From positions 2,176,001 to 2,240,000 of the forward strand of contig NZ_CP067377.1 in NCBI RefSeq assembly GCF_019565455.1: 64,000 nucleotides of DNA, given 5' to 3'. A program made the position numbers and the translations under genes. The DNA is from Flavobacterium oreochromis. Lineage in GTDB: Bacteria; Bacteroidota; Bacteroidia; Flavobacteriales; Flavobacteriaceae. Shown here piece after piece: positions 38,056 to 48,012 of the stretch (positions are counted from its first letter, which is position 1; the number at the start of each line of letters is the position of its first letter). The notes under the pieces were generated by a model that worked only from the letters and a program-made list of their open reading frames with translations, was not told the origin of the DNA and made no database searches.

Positions 38056-39006
38056 ATGTCAGATACAATCGAAAGAGTTAAATGTTTGATTATAGGTTCT
38101 GGTCCTGCTGGTTATACGGCCGCTGTTTATGCAGCTAGAGCTAACATGAATCCTGTTTTATATCAAGGGACTCAACCAGGAGGACAATTAACTACAACTA
38201 ATGAAGTGGAAAATTTCCCTGGCTATCCAGAAGGAATTACAGGTCCTGAAATGATGGTTCAATTAGAAATGCAAGCAAAACGTTTTGGAACAGATATACG
38301 TAATGGATGGGTTACTAAAGTAGATTTTTCTGGTGATTTACATAAAGTATGGATTCATGATGGGACTGAACTTTTGTGTGATACCGTAATTATTTCTACA
38401 GGAGCTTCAGCTAAGTATTTAGGTTTACCTTCAGAGCAACATTATTTAAATCTTGGAGGAGGAGTTTCGGCTTGTGCTGTTTGTGATGGATTCTTTTACC
38501 GTAATCAAGAAGTGGTTATTGTAGGGGCAGGAGATAGCGCATGTGAAGAAGCGCATTATTTATCTAAAATGTGTAAAAAAGTAACCATGCTTGTTCGTAG
38601 TGAGCAATTTAGAGCATCGAGAATTATGGAAGAACGTGTGCGTAAAACTGAAAATATAGTGATTTTAATGCATACAGAAACCGAAGAAATTCTAGGAGAT
38701 GGTCAAGTAGTAACAGGTGTTAAAGCGAAAAATAAAACAACAGGAGAAATAACTGAAATTCCAGCTACAGGTTTCTTTGTTGCTATTGGTCATAAGCCTA
38801 ATACAGATATATTTAAAGATTATATTACTTTAGATGAAACAGGTTATATTCTAAATGTTCCAGGTTCTTCAAAAACTAATGTAGCAGGTGTTTTCGTTGC
38901 AGGAGATGCTGCTGATCATGTGTATCGTCAAGCTATAACAGCTGCTGGTACTGGTTGTATGGCTGCTCTTGATGCCGAAAGATATTTAGCAGCAAAAGGA
39001 CATTAA
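38056..39006 (+). CDS. trxB: Thioredoxin-disulfide reductase
   Basis: A 316-residue flavoenzyme using NADPH to reduce thioredoxin. FAD motif IIGSGPAGYTAAVYAARA, GTQPGGQLTTTNEVENFPG, the redox disulfide ACAVCDGFFYR, the NADPH motif IVGAGDSACEEAHYLSK, and VFVAGDAADHVYRQAITAAG near the end. All conserved residues are present. It is intact, and it ends 6 bp before the duplicated target site of the adjacent IS element, so the insertion spared the gene. Confidence 0.97.
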   Translation: MSDTIERVKCLIIGSGPAGYTAAVYAARANMNPVLYQGTQPGGQLTTTNEVENFPGYPEGITGPEMMVQLEMQAKRFGTDIRNGWVTKVDFSGDLHKVWIHDGTELLCDTVIISTGASAKYLGLPSEQHYLNLGGGVSACAVCDGFFYRNQEVVIVGAGDSACEEAHYLSKMCKKVTMLVRSEQFRASRIMEERVRKTENIVILMHTETEEILGDGQVVTGVKAKNKTTGEITEIPATGFFVAIGHKPNTDIFKDYITLDETGYILNVPGSSKTNVAGVFVAGDAADHVYRQAITAAGTGCMAALDAERYLAAKGH

Positions 39007-39012
39007 ACTTTG

Positions 39013-39020
39013 TTTTCTTT
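39013..39020. repeat. Target-site duplication, left copy (TTTTCTTT)
   Basis: Eight bases directly flank the left inverted repeat and are repeated at 40386-40393 directly after the right inverted repeat. This is the size expected for IS256-family transposition. Confidence 0.85.
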
Positions 39021-40385
39021 GACACTATCCTACAAAGTGTGTAAGTTAAAAAGTTTAGGCTTGGATTTTATAATCTGAGCCTTTTTTCAAATATAAGATT
39101 AAATTGGTTTAAAACAATACCCCAATTTTGTATTGGCATCGACCATTTTTTAGTTGCTTCTTTTAAGGCAAGGTAAACCGATTTTATTACCGCCTCATCT
39201 GTTGGAAACGACATTTTGTTTTTGGTGTACTTGCGAATTTTCCCATTAAGATTTTCAATTAAATTTGTGGTATAAATGATTTTGCGGATTTCTAACGGGA
39301 AGTCAAAAAAGATGGTTAATTCGTCCCAATTTTCCCTCCAAGATTTGATAGCATATCCATATTTAGATTCCCATTTTTGAGCAAAATCTTCTAGAGCTAA
39401 CTCGGCGGCTTGTTTTGTTGGTGCTGTATAGACTAGTTTCATGTCGGTTGTAAATTGCTTTTTATCTTTCCATACGACATATCTACAAGCATTTCTTATT
39501 TGGTGAACCACACAAATCTGTGTTTGTGATTCAGGAAAAACAGAACGTATGGTTTGAGTAAATCCGTTTAAATTATCGGTAGCCGTTATTAAAATATCTT
39601 CCACTCCGCGGGCTTTTAAATCGGTTAAAACACTCATCCAGAAGCTTGAACTTTCATTCTTACCTAACCACATACCAAGAACTTCTTTTCGTCCTTCATG
39701 ATTAAGTCCTACTGCTAAATAGATAGTTTTATTGATTACTTTTGAGTTTTCACGAACTTTGAAAACAATTCCATCCATCCAAACAATTAAGTAAACTTCA
39801 TCTAATGGTCTGTTTTGCCAGGTTACTATCTCACTTGCTACTGCATTAGTAATTCTTGAAATGGTAGAAGTTGAAATGTCAAAATTATACATTTCTTTGA
39901 TTTGCTCTTCAATATCACTAACACTCATTCCTTTAGCATAAAATGAAATGATAACATTCTCTAAACCATCAATAATATTATGTCTTTTAGGGACTAAAAC
40001 AGGTTCAAAACTACCTTCTCTATCTCTTGGGACTTTAATTTGATCTTCTCCAAAGGAAGTCTTAATCTTCTTGGTTCCATGACCATTACGATAATTGCCG
40101 TCAGAGGTTTTTTGATGTTTTTCGGTATCTAAGTGAGCATCTAGTTCGGCATTGAGCATGTGTTCTACTGCTCGTTTATGCATTTGCTTAAAAAAGGAAG
40201 ATAAATCTTCTCCATTTTTAAAGGATTTAAAAAAAATCCTTGTTGTTTAATAAGTCTTCTTTGTCTATCATAACTATGTAAATATATAAAACGTTAAAAA
40301 GTTATTTCCGAAAAATTTTAGCTCTTTTAAGCGAGCTAATTTTTCAGAATAACTTTTTAACTTACACAGTTTGTGTTATACTGCC
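39021..40385. mobile_element. IS256-family insertion sequence, 1365 bp
   Basis: The ends are inverted repeats. The left end at 39032-39054 (ACAAAGTGTGTAAGTTAAAA...) and the right end at 40352-40374 match at 22 of 23 positions, and partial matching continues outward to 39021 (GACACTATCC) and 40385 (GGCAGTATAA on the other strand). TTTTCTTT is directly duplicated on both sides. A single transposase gene fills the element on the minus strand. The element sits between trxB and the terminator of the DUF6607 gene and breaks no recognisable gene. Confidence 0.93.
39068..40271 (-). CDS. IS256 family transposase (one frame break near the N-terminus)
   Basis: About 400 residues after repair. The N-terminus read from 40271 is [20 protein letters not shown], continuing to [17 protein letters not shown]. 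The frame breaks in the eight-A run 40229-40236; removing one base fixes it. The DDE domain has [12 protein letters not shown] with the first [16 protein letters not shown] with the second D, and the conserved C-terminal [20 protein letters not shown] with the [15 protein letters not shown] and [10 protein letters not shown] are typical of IS256. If the break is real the element would be inactive unless another copy supplies transposase. Confidence 0.92.
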
Positions 40386-40393
40386 TTTTCTTT
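40386..40393. repeat. Target-site duplication, right copy (TTTTCTTT)
   Basis: Direct repeat of 39013-39020, immediately outside the right terminal inverted repeat. Confidence 0.85.
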
Positions 40394-40438
40394 TCAAAAA
40401 CAAAGTTATAGTTGTTTTACTTTTTAAGTCCCCTAATA

Positions 40439-40480
40439 AATAAAACCCTGTATAAGCTAAAATTATACGGGGTTTTATTT
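40439..40480 (-). terminator. Terminator of the DUF6607 gene
   Basis: Stem AAAACCCTGTATAA/TTATACGGGGTTTT with one GU pair, 16 bp past the stop at 40496; T-rich on the minus strand. Confidence 0.8.
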
Positions 40481-40495
40481 TGAAGATACGGTATC

Positions 40496-41383
40496 TTATT
40501 TTGTTACATATGTATCAATTATATTACTTATTTCTTCAGAAGAAGCTTCTGGTTTTAGTTCGAATAGTTTTGTGAATAAAGGTTGTTTTTCTTTTTTAAT
40601 ATCAAATCTTTATTTTGGTTAAATATTGAAGTCCATTTATTTCTAATATTTTTCCAAAGAGTATTATTTTTTTCCAATAATTTTGAGCTAGAATACATTT
40701 AGAATCATCAATTTTTCTATATACGTCATAACCTTTTTCTTCCGCTAATAAAGTATCATTATTTTCGCGTATTATTTTTTTATTATCTTGATTGTGAACC
40801 CAGCCAAACTCTTTAATCTCATGAATATTATTTCTTTTTAAGAGATTATAATCATTTCTTATAGTGTGTTCTCTTCTTGGCAGAGGAGCATCCGCTGTAT
40901 TTTCCCAAAAATGTCTACCGTCAATATGTATCCAAGAAGCACTGCCCTCATAACGAGGACTATCATCAACTTGATATACTTTTTGAGTCCATTGTCCAGC
41001 GACTTGCTTCTTATCTAATTTTTGTATTTCCAGGTTTGATCTTTATCAAATAAATATAGATCTGTGTTTTCATATAGCCAATCTTGCCTCCAGTGTTTTA
41101 CTATTGATTCTTCTGTGTTCCCTGTAATGAGTAAGTGTTGTAATGATAATTTATTAGGTTGATCTTCAGTTAATTCTATCCATTCTATAGCTTTTTCATG
41201 TTTTGAAGGAGAAGCTTTATAATCACTATTTTTTGAATAGTTAAATGTTTCTGCAAAATTAAATTCAACTTCATAGCATCCACACATTGATTTTATTGCT
41301 TTTCGATCTTCTTCCTTTTTGTCTTGTGCATAGTTTTTTGAAAATAGACTCACTAACAGAAGTACTAAAGTTATTTTTTTCAT
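40496..41383 (-). CDS. DUF6607 family secreted protein (three frame breaks)
   Basis: About 296 residues after repair. A signal peptide (MKKITLVLLLVSLFSKNYAQ) is followed by KAIKSMCGCYEVEFNFAETF, HWRQDWLYENTDLYLFDKD and, in the next frame, GQWTQKVYQVDDSPRYEG and WIHIDGRHFWENTADAPLPR, the family core. Later parts are YGWVHNQDN-like and a helical end with QPLFTKLFELKPEASSEE. Breaks lie at about 41027-41029, 40667-40673 and 40604-40606, each needing one base. DUF6607 genes are commonly beside TonB/HmuY heme loci; this one is divergent from the receptor gene 88 bp away. Molecular function is unknown. Confidence 0.8.
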
Positions 41384-41449
41384 GTAGAGATTGTTTTTAA
41401 AAATTTGAGCAAATATATTAAATTAATTTAGAATAAATAAAAATAAGCT

Positions 41450-41457
41450 TATATTTG
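41450..41457 (+). promoter_or_regulatory. -7 element of the TonB-receptor operon
   Basis: TATATTTG fits TAnnTTTG and sits 14 bp before the ATG at 41472 and 32 bp before the in-frame ATG at 41490. A -33 TTG is not obvious, so an iron-responsive or otherwise regulated promoter is possible. Confidence 0.4.
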
Positions 41458-41471
41458 CCTTCTAATAAAGA

Positions 41472-43603
41472 ATGAATACATCTTCTATTATGTGTAAAAT
41501 AAAAATACTTGTCTTATCTCTTTTTGGTAATATGCTAATGGGACAAATTAAATTGAAGGACTCTTTACAAGTAAAAAAAATAGATGAAGTCGTAATAACA
41601 GGACAATTTAGCCCTCAATCATTAAAAAAATCTGTTTTTAATGTGAAAATTATTACATCTAAAGATATAGAAAATTTGTCTGCAAATAATTTTACTGATG
41701 TATTAAACCAATATTTAAATATCACTTTGCAGCCTAGTGGACTCAATGGTCGTTCTACAGCTTCTTTATTTGGATTAGATGCACAGTATTTTAAAATTAT
41801 GGTAGATAATGTTCCTTTAGTTAATGAAAATGGATTGGGGAATAATATTGATCTTTCACAGATAAATTTAAATGATATAGAACGAGTTGAAATTGTAGAA
41901 GGTTCTATGGGAGTTACTCACGGAGCAAACACAGTTACAGGAGTATTAAATATAATAACAAAAAAGAAAATTCAAGGAAAACTGGCTTTACGTGTGGGAG
42001 TGCAAGAAGAAACTATAGGCAAAGAATTCAGTTTTTTTAATAAAGGGAGACATATACAAAATTTTAAGTTATCATATAGTTATAAAGGGAAATTATATTT
42101 TGATTTAGGTATTAATAGAAATGACTTTAAAGGATTTTATGATACCAAATATGGTAAGTTTTATACAGAAAATGATGGAAATAGAGGATTCCGTTGGCTC
42201 CCCAAAGAACAAATTAATGGAACAGCAACTATTGTTTATAACACAGATAATTTTACTTTGAATTATAAGTCTGAAATTTTTAATGAATTAGTGAAATTTT
42301 ATAATAGCACTGTACAATCTGGATATCATGATGATTTAGGATATTATCGTTATACTAATGACAAACGATATTTTATAAATAGATTGTTTCATAATTTTAA
42401 TTTTTCAGGAAATTTATATTCAAATATAAACTATACGGCTTCTTTTTCATATCAGAAGCAAGAACGAAAAGTCGAAAATTTTAAGTTTAATTTATATGAT
42501 AAATATGAATCAAACAATGATCTTTTTAAGGATCAATCAATGGAGGTTTATTATAGTACAGGTTCTTTAAGTAATTTTTTTAATACAAATAAAGCGGACT
42601 TATTATTAGGTTATGAATTAGTTTCAAATAAAGGTTTTTCTATGATTCAAAAAGAAAATAATATTCTAGAACCTATTGAAAAAGAATTAACAATTATGAT
42701 TTTTATGTTTCCAGTGAGTTATCAATTACTGACAAATTTTCACTTAAACCAGGATTGCGTTTTTCAATTCAATCTTTATTTCAAAATCAATATGCCTCTT
42801 CATTAGCTTTACGGTATTTGTTTGACAAAGGCATTGAGATGCGTTTATCTTATGGTACTTCCTATAGAACGCCTAATTTTACAGAACTTTATTCTAAACA
42901 AATTTTTGATGGACATTTCTTTTCAGGTAATGAAAAACTTATTCCAGAAACTAGCACATCTTATGAAGCTAGTATAAAAAAGGTACGTGATCTTAAAAAT
43001 AAAACCATTTTATCAAGTCAGTTATCAGGTAGTTTTATTGATTTAAACAATAAGATAGATATGGTTTTGTTTCGATTTAATCCTGATACTGGTAATCCAG
43101 AATATCAATATGTCAACATTAGTAGATATAAAGTTTTAAATATAACCACTTTAACCCAGTTAAAGAATCAAAAAACATCAGTTAGTTTAGGAGCTTCTTT
43201 AGTAGGGGTTTTGCAAAACATTGATAATCAGTTATTTTATTCCGGTAAGGATTATTTATACTCCTTTAATTGTAATGCTAATCTATCATATTCTTTTTCA
43301 AAACCTCAAATTAATGTTTCTCTGTATTATAAATACAATGGAAGAGTTCAGCAATTAGTAGAAGGAGTTACTAAATATGAAATTTCCAAAATAGATTCAT
43401 CTAATTGGCCCGATTTTACTTTGCAAAAAAAGATATTAAAAGGAAAAATAGAAACAAGTGTTGGGGCAAGAAATATACTGAATATAACAAATATAAACCA
43501 ATCAGGAGTAGAACAGGCTAAAGGTCATGCAAGAAATACTCAACTTATGTTGGCTTATGGGCGTTCATTTTTTGTTAAAATACTCTATAATTTAAATTTT
43601 TAA
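41472..43603 (+). CDS. TonB-dependent outer-membrane receptor, probable heme/iron uptake (one frame break)
   Basis: About 710 residues. A signal peptide (CKIKILVLSLFGNMLMGQ) fits best if translation starts at the ATG at 41490; the ATG at 41472 adds six residues. The plug domain runs from KIDEVVITGQFSPQSLKKS through DVLNQYLNITLQPSGLNG to VEIVEGSMGVTHGANTVTGV and LNIITKK. A 22-stranded barrel with aromatic girdle residues follows and includes YGTSYRTPNFTELYS, the receptor box. The barrel ends YGRSFFVKILYNLNF, with a C-terminal aromatic. The frame breaks between about 42672 and 42690; one base restores it. It precedes two HmuY-like genes, which suggests heme as the ligand. Confidence 0.87.
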
Positions 43604-43667
43604 TTTTTTAGAAATTATAATTCTAAGCTTTTTTAATCTGAAAAGAAATAACTATAACTATCTAAAT

Positions 43668-44756
43668 ATGAAAAAAGGACTATTACTATTGTACTTTACC
43701 TCATTTTTTATCTCATGTTCAAAAGAGCCTGTAGATGAAAAACAAAAAACTTTAATAGCAAAGGAAGAAGTATTAAAGCCAGAGATAGGAGGACCTAACC
43801 AACCTAATCAAGTTTTTTTAGATTTGAGTGCAGTACAATATAAGGTTGTAAAGAGATCAACATGGGATCTTGGTTTTTACTCAGGAAAAGACTTTAGGGT
43901 GATTTTGAACAATTCTATATTTATGGCAACAAAGAAAACAGATCAAACAGATATAACTCTAGTTCAAAATCCTGATAAAAATGTAATTTCTTTGGGAGGT
44001 TTTAATTTAGCTAAAAATGGATATTGTGATGACGCTACAGGTATTTTGAATGGATCAGGGCAAGGAAAAGGGACTGCTATTGAGGAAATTTCTGCAGTTG
44101 ATAATGATAATAAAGTCTATTTGCTTAATCTAGGTTTTGAAATCTCTAGTACAATTCCAGCAATAGGTTCAGTTAGTACAGAAGGAAAATCAAGAGGATG
44201 GAAGAAAATTAGAATACTAAGATACAGTAATAATGGTTATAGAATTCAATACGCTGATTTATCTGATAAAGATTTTAAAGAAAAAATAATATATAAAGAT
44301 AAACTATACAACTTTACTTTTTTAAACTTATTTAAGGATGAAATTGTAACTGTAGAACCTAAAAAAGAGCTATGGGACTTATGCTTTACAACATTTACTA
44401 ATTATATTTTGTCAGGGGATGATATTGTTACATATGGATTTGCAGATTTTGTTGTATCTAATATGAAAGGAGGAACTTTAGTATATGAAGTAAATACGTC
44501 AGAGTATTCATATGAAAAATTTAAAAAAGAAAATATAATAGAGTCTAACTTTAGCTCTTCTAAAACAGATCAAAGAATAATAGGTTCTAATTGGAGGATA
44601 GGAGGGTCGCAGTTTGGAGGATTACCCAGTATAAAAACAGATCGTTTTTATGTATTAAAAGATATTCAATCAAATTATTATAAAATAAAATTTCTTACAC
44701 TAACTAATGATAAAGGAGAAAGAGGAAATACAAAAATTCAATACTCTTTATTATAA
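43668..44756 (+). CDS. HmuY family heme-binding lipoprotein
   Basis: A 362-residue outer-membrane lipoprotein. The signal peptide MKKGLLLLYFTSFFISCSK ends in a lipobox (FISC). Residues 50-120 and 220-280 share a two-part HmuY pattern, with RSTWDLGFYSGKDFRVILNN in the first half and KKELWDLCFTTFTNYILSGD in the second. Porphyromonas HmuY captures heme from host proteins and hands it to the cognate TonB receptor HmuR. It lies 64 bp after the receptor gene on the same strand and before a second HmuY-like gene. No axial histidine pair can be assigned with confidence by eye. Confidence 0.8.
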   Translation: MKKGLLLLYFTSFFISCSKEPVDEKQKTLIAKEEVLKPEIGGPNQPNQVFLDLSAVQYKVVKRSTWDLGFYSGKDFRVILNNSIFMATKKTDQTDITLVQNPDKNVISLGGFNLAKNGYCDDATGILNGSGQGKGTAIEEISAVDNDNKVYLLNLGFEISSTIPAIGSVSTEGKSRGWKKIRILRYSNNGYRIQYADLSDKDFKEKIIYKDKLYNFTFLNLFKDEIVTVEPKKELWDLCFTTFTNYILSGDDIVTYGFADFVVSNMKGGTLVYEVNTSEYSYEKFKKENIIESNFSSSKTDQRIIGSNWRIGGSQFGGLPSIKTDRFYVLKDIQSNYYKIKFLTLTNDKGERGNTKIQYSLL

Positions 44757-44858
44757 GTTTGATTTACTTCATTGTGAAAAAAGTCTCATAATACTTTCGT
44801 TTTTAATTTATATTTCATTTATGGAAATAAAATAATATTTAAAATAAACTATATACAT

Positions 44859-46189
44859 ATGAAAAATATAAAATTATTTTTATTAATAATTATTAATTGG
44901 AGTGCTTATTCTCAAATAACATATAATCCAGTTATTGAAAAAGTTAATTTAGGAAATGCTGGAGAAAATAAAGCTTATTATAAGTTTGATTCAGGAGTTG
45001 TTAAGAATGTAAAAAATACAATTAATTGGCATCTTGCTTTTCAAATAGACAGTGATAGAGGTTTTGGAATTAGAGCCAATACAAGTAGTGCGATTTTAAC
45101 AGTTTATAAAACAGACAAAACAGAATTAAGTCAAGTAACTAAAGACAACTATACTACTTTAGCAAGAGGGTTTGAAAATGAATTATATAATAGTAATATA
45201 GATTGGAATATAGGTGCTTTAAATAATGACTATTGGGATGACCAGACCATTCCCAATAAATATTATATTGGTTGGGGTTCTTATGATATAAACACACATA
45301 AAGTTAATGGAACTCGCGTGTTTATCATAAAGCATTCAGTATTTAGAAATGGTACTTGGGGGAGTGATCATTATAAAGTAAAGATTAATTCTCGTTTTAG
45401 AAATTATGATTTTAGTTATTCAAAATTTGACGGTCAAAACTGGGGTCCAGAAAAAGGCAAATACTAAAAGATTTAGATTATAGAGATTCGGGAAGTAAAT
45501 TTGTTTATTACAATCTAGAAACTCATGCTATTGTAGATGAAGAACCTGTATCATGGGATTTATTATTTACAACTTATGATCAAAATTTAAATAAGGCAGA
45601 AATAAGGCCAAGTGATAATATGTATACTGTAACTGGTTGTTTGCATAAATACGGACTTGCTGTTGCAGAAGTTCTAGAAGAAGATCATACTGTAAATTCT
45701 AATTTTGAAAACTTAACTTATAAAGAGGATATCAATGTTATAGGATATGATTGGAAAGAATTTAATTTTGATTATTCTAATCCAGATTATATAATGTCTA
45801 AAAAGAAATTTTATGTAAAAACTTTAAATGGAGATTATTATAGACTTTTTTTAAAGTATAAAGTGGTAAATGGTTTTGATCGAGAAATAGAAATTTATAA
45901 GCAAAAGTTAGAAAAAGAGCGATTGTCAGCTGACGATTTTAAAAATGATTTTTTTAAAATATATCCTACTATACTAACAAATTCAAAATTGAATATTGAA
46001 ACTCCAGAACCAAAAGAATTTAAAAATATTCAATTATTAACTGCTACTGGTCAAATGGTTTATCAGCAAAATTTAAATTCTATTGTTAATCAATTAGAAT
46101 TAAATTTACCAGAAAGTCTGAATAAAGGGATTTATATCGTAAAAATAAATACAGCTGATAAAACTCTTACTGCAAGAGTTGTCAAATAA
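44859..46189 (+). CDS. HmuY-like protein with C-terminal T9SS type A sorting domain (one frame break)
   Basis: About 443 residues. A short signal peptide (MKNIKLFLLIIINWSAYSQ) and no lipobox. The N-terminal half has the HmuY pattern NTINWHLAFQIDSDRGFGI, and the second half VSWDLLFTTYDQNLNKA. The last 85 residues are a type IX secretion sorting domain: FFKIYPTILTNSKLNIETPE, NIQLLTATGQMVYQQNL, LNKGIYIVKINTADKTLTAR, ending VVK. The frame breaks at 45459-45461, where CAAATAC lacks one A. It would be exported to the cell surface or medium by T9SS, unlike the lipoprotein paralog upstream. Confidence 0.8.
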
Positions 46190-46233
46190 AATTCTTTTTG
46201 ACACTATATTATAGGATAATCTGTATATAAAAT

Positions 46234-46266
46234 AAAGGCTATGCTCGTTTTGAGTATAGCCTTTTT
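46234..46266. terminator. Terminator between convergent HmuY-like and GIN-domain genes
   Basis: Stem AAAGGCTATGCTC/GAGTATAGCCTTT with one GU pair, six-base loop and a T run. Confidence 0.85.
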
Positions 46267-46297
46267 AGAATTAAGTTAAAAATATTTTGTATAACAA

Positions 46298-47131
46298 TTA
46301 TTTTGTTTTTTTCATTAAGATAGCTTCATCTGCAAATTTAATTATTTCAATTTTAGGCTCTCCGTAAATAGCTAGTTTACTTTTTCCTGATGCTGATATA
46401 GCTAATTTTCCATTGGTAGAAATATCACAGTCTGTATACCCTTCAACAGTTAGTGTTGTGTTTTTTGAAGTTAAATTTTTTCCTTCATATTTGGTATTAT
46501 TATCTAAACGTAATTTTAACTCATTCGTATCACCTTCTATAGCTGCTGAAGATTTTTGATACATATCTATTTTTACAGAATTTGTGTTTATTAAAGCTTT
46601 TAAATCAGCATTTTTACTCATCTCTATAACAGCATTATTTCCTTTTAAATTTAATTCTATTTTAGATTTGTCATTACTAATTAATGTAAAATTAGGAATT
46701 GTAGCATTTACAGATGTTTTAGAATAGTCTAATGCTTTAATAGTTAGTTTTTTAACGTTCAAATCGTTAAAGGCATTAAGTTTAGAATGATGTTTTACGC
46801 TAATTAATTTTAGACTATCGGTATAAAAAATGCGAACATCAATTTTTTTATAAGTTGTTATTTCTTTATTTGTATTAAGACGTAATGTTTTTCCATAAAT
46901 TTTACGGTCTATTGCTTCATGTAAATTATCATCTGCCTCAATTTCAATAGCATTTTTTTCGGCTTTTATTAAGTATACTTCTAAGTTGTCCTCTATTTCA
47001 ATTTCTTCAAAAGTTTCGGTTTCATATTTTTCAGTTTTCACCATTTTAGTTCCTTTGATTCTTTCTTTGTTTTGAGAAAAAGCAAGAGTAGATGTGATCA
47101 GGCAGATAAATAATAAGCTAATTTTTTTCAT
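46298..47131 (-). CDS. GIN (DUF2807) domain-containing secreted protein 1
   Basis: A 277-residue protein with a signal peptide (MKKISLLFICLITSTLAFSQ). The putative auto-transporter adhesin head GIN domain (DUF2807) runs from EEIEIEDNLEVYLIKAEKNA through IEADDNLHEAIDRKIYGKTL to ISASGKSKLAIYGEPKIEI. The repeated short beta-strand pattern fits a right-handed beta-helix. The intact frame and neighbouring GIN paralog suggest a tandem duplication. Known in Bacteroidetes beside PadR/PspC envelope-stress genes, as here. Function unknown. Confidence 0.85.
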   Translation of the reverse strand: MKKISLLFICLITSTLAFSQNKERIKGTKMVKTEKYETETFEEIEIEDNLEVYLIKAEKNAIEIEADDNLHEAIDRKIYGKTLRLNTNKEITTYKKIDVRIFYTDSLKLISVKHHSKLNAFNDLNVKKLTIKALDYSKTSVNATIPNFTLISNDKSKIELNLKGNNAVIEMSKNADLKALINTNSVKIDMYQKSSAAIEGDTNELKLRLDNNTKYEGKNLTSKNTTLTVEGYTDCDISTNGKLAISASGKSKLAIYGEPKIEIIKFADEAILMKKTK

Positions 47132-47163
47132 TTTTGTAGAATTTGGTAAAAGACAAAGATAAA

Positions 47164-47195
47164 AAAAATCATTCTTATCTAAGGAATGATTTTTA
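47164..47195 (-). terminator. Terminator of the second GIN-domain gene
   Basis: Stem AAAAATCATTC/GAATGATTTTT with an ten-base loop, between the two GIN genes and downstream of the 47249 stop on the minus strand. Confidence 0.75.
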
Positions 47196-47248
47196 AGTGA
47201 AATTTTATATTGATTTCTTTTTGAAAAAGTATTGTGTTTTTTTATAAA

Positions 47249-47988
47249 TTATTGTTTTTCAATTGTTCCGCTTGATGATTGACTTAGTTTTTTTATTTTA
47301 GGAGATCCATAATAGTAAATGCTACTATTGCTGGAAGCATCTGCATATAATGAAATTAATGGATGAATTTTTATTTCACTACTACTAGAACTATTTACAA
47401 CAATATTATTAGCAAGTAGATTATGAGCATCTATATCAGAACTGCTTGACGATTCAATGGAAAGTTTTATAGCTTTTCCAGATATAACTATATTACTGCT
47501 ACTGCTGGCATCTATTGCTATTTTTTCAGATTCAATTGTAGCAGTTAAATCAGCAGCACTATTTGTTATTAGTCTAATATCATTACTTTTTATAACCCCT
47601 CTTGTTCTTAATTCTGAGGAGCTAGATGCTTCTAATTCTTCAATGATAGGAAGAGTTATATGAACTTTTTTTGATTGAATATTAATATAATTACCATTTT
47701 TACAACTTATTTTTAATCTATTACCATCTACTATTTCTGTTAAGATCTCTTCATGTAAATTTTCATCTGCTTCTACGCTCACCTTAAAAATGGGACCTTG
47801 AGTAACTTCACATTCTAAATTTTGCGAGATTGATATTTTACTAAATCCTGTTAGTGCTCTTTCTTTTTTATAATTTTACCATTACCTTTTATGGTTTTTC
47901 CGTTTATATTTAGATTACAAGAACTAAAAATTAAAGCCATAATAGCAGTAACTATTACTTTTGCTAAATGAATCATAAATTTAATCAT
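47249..47988 (-). CDS. GIN (DUF2807) domain-containing lipoprotein 2, serine-ladder type (one frame break)
   Basis: About 246 residues after repair. Lipobox-like LIFSSC after a hydrophobic stretch (KVIVTAIMALIFSSC) suggests a lipoprotein. It then has KTIKGNGKIIKKERALTGFS, EVTQGPIFKVSVEADENLHE and LKISCKNGNYINIQSKKVHI. From there, serine clusters recur about every 20 residues: ELEASSSSELRTRG, IDASSSSNIVISG, IESSSSSDIDAHN, VNSSSSSEIKIHP and ADASSNSSIYYYG. This fits one serine ladder on a beta-helix. The frame breaks in the T run 47864-47869, needing one base. Start ATG 47986-47988. Confidence 0.83.
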
Positions 47989-48012
47989 AATGTTGTTTCT
48001 GTTAGTTGTTAA

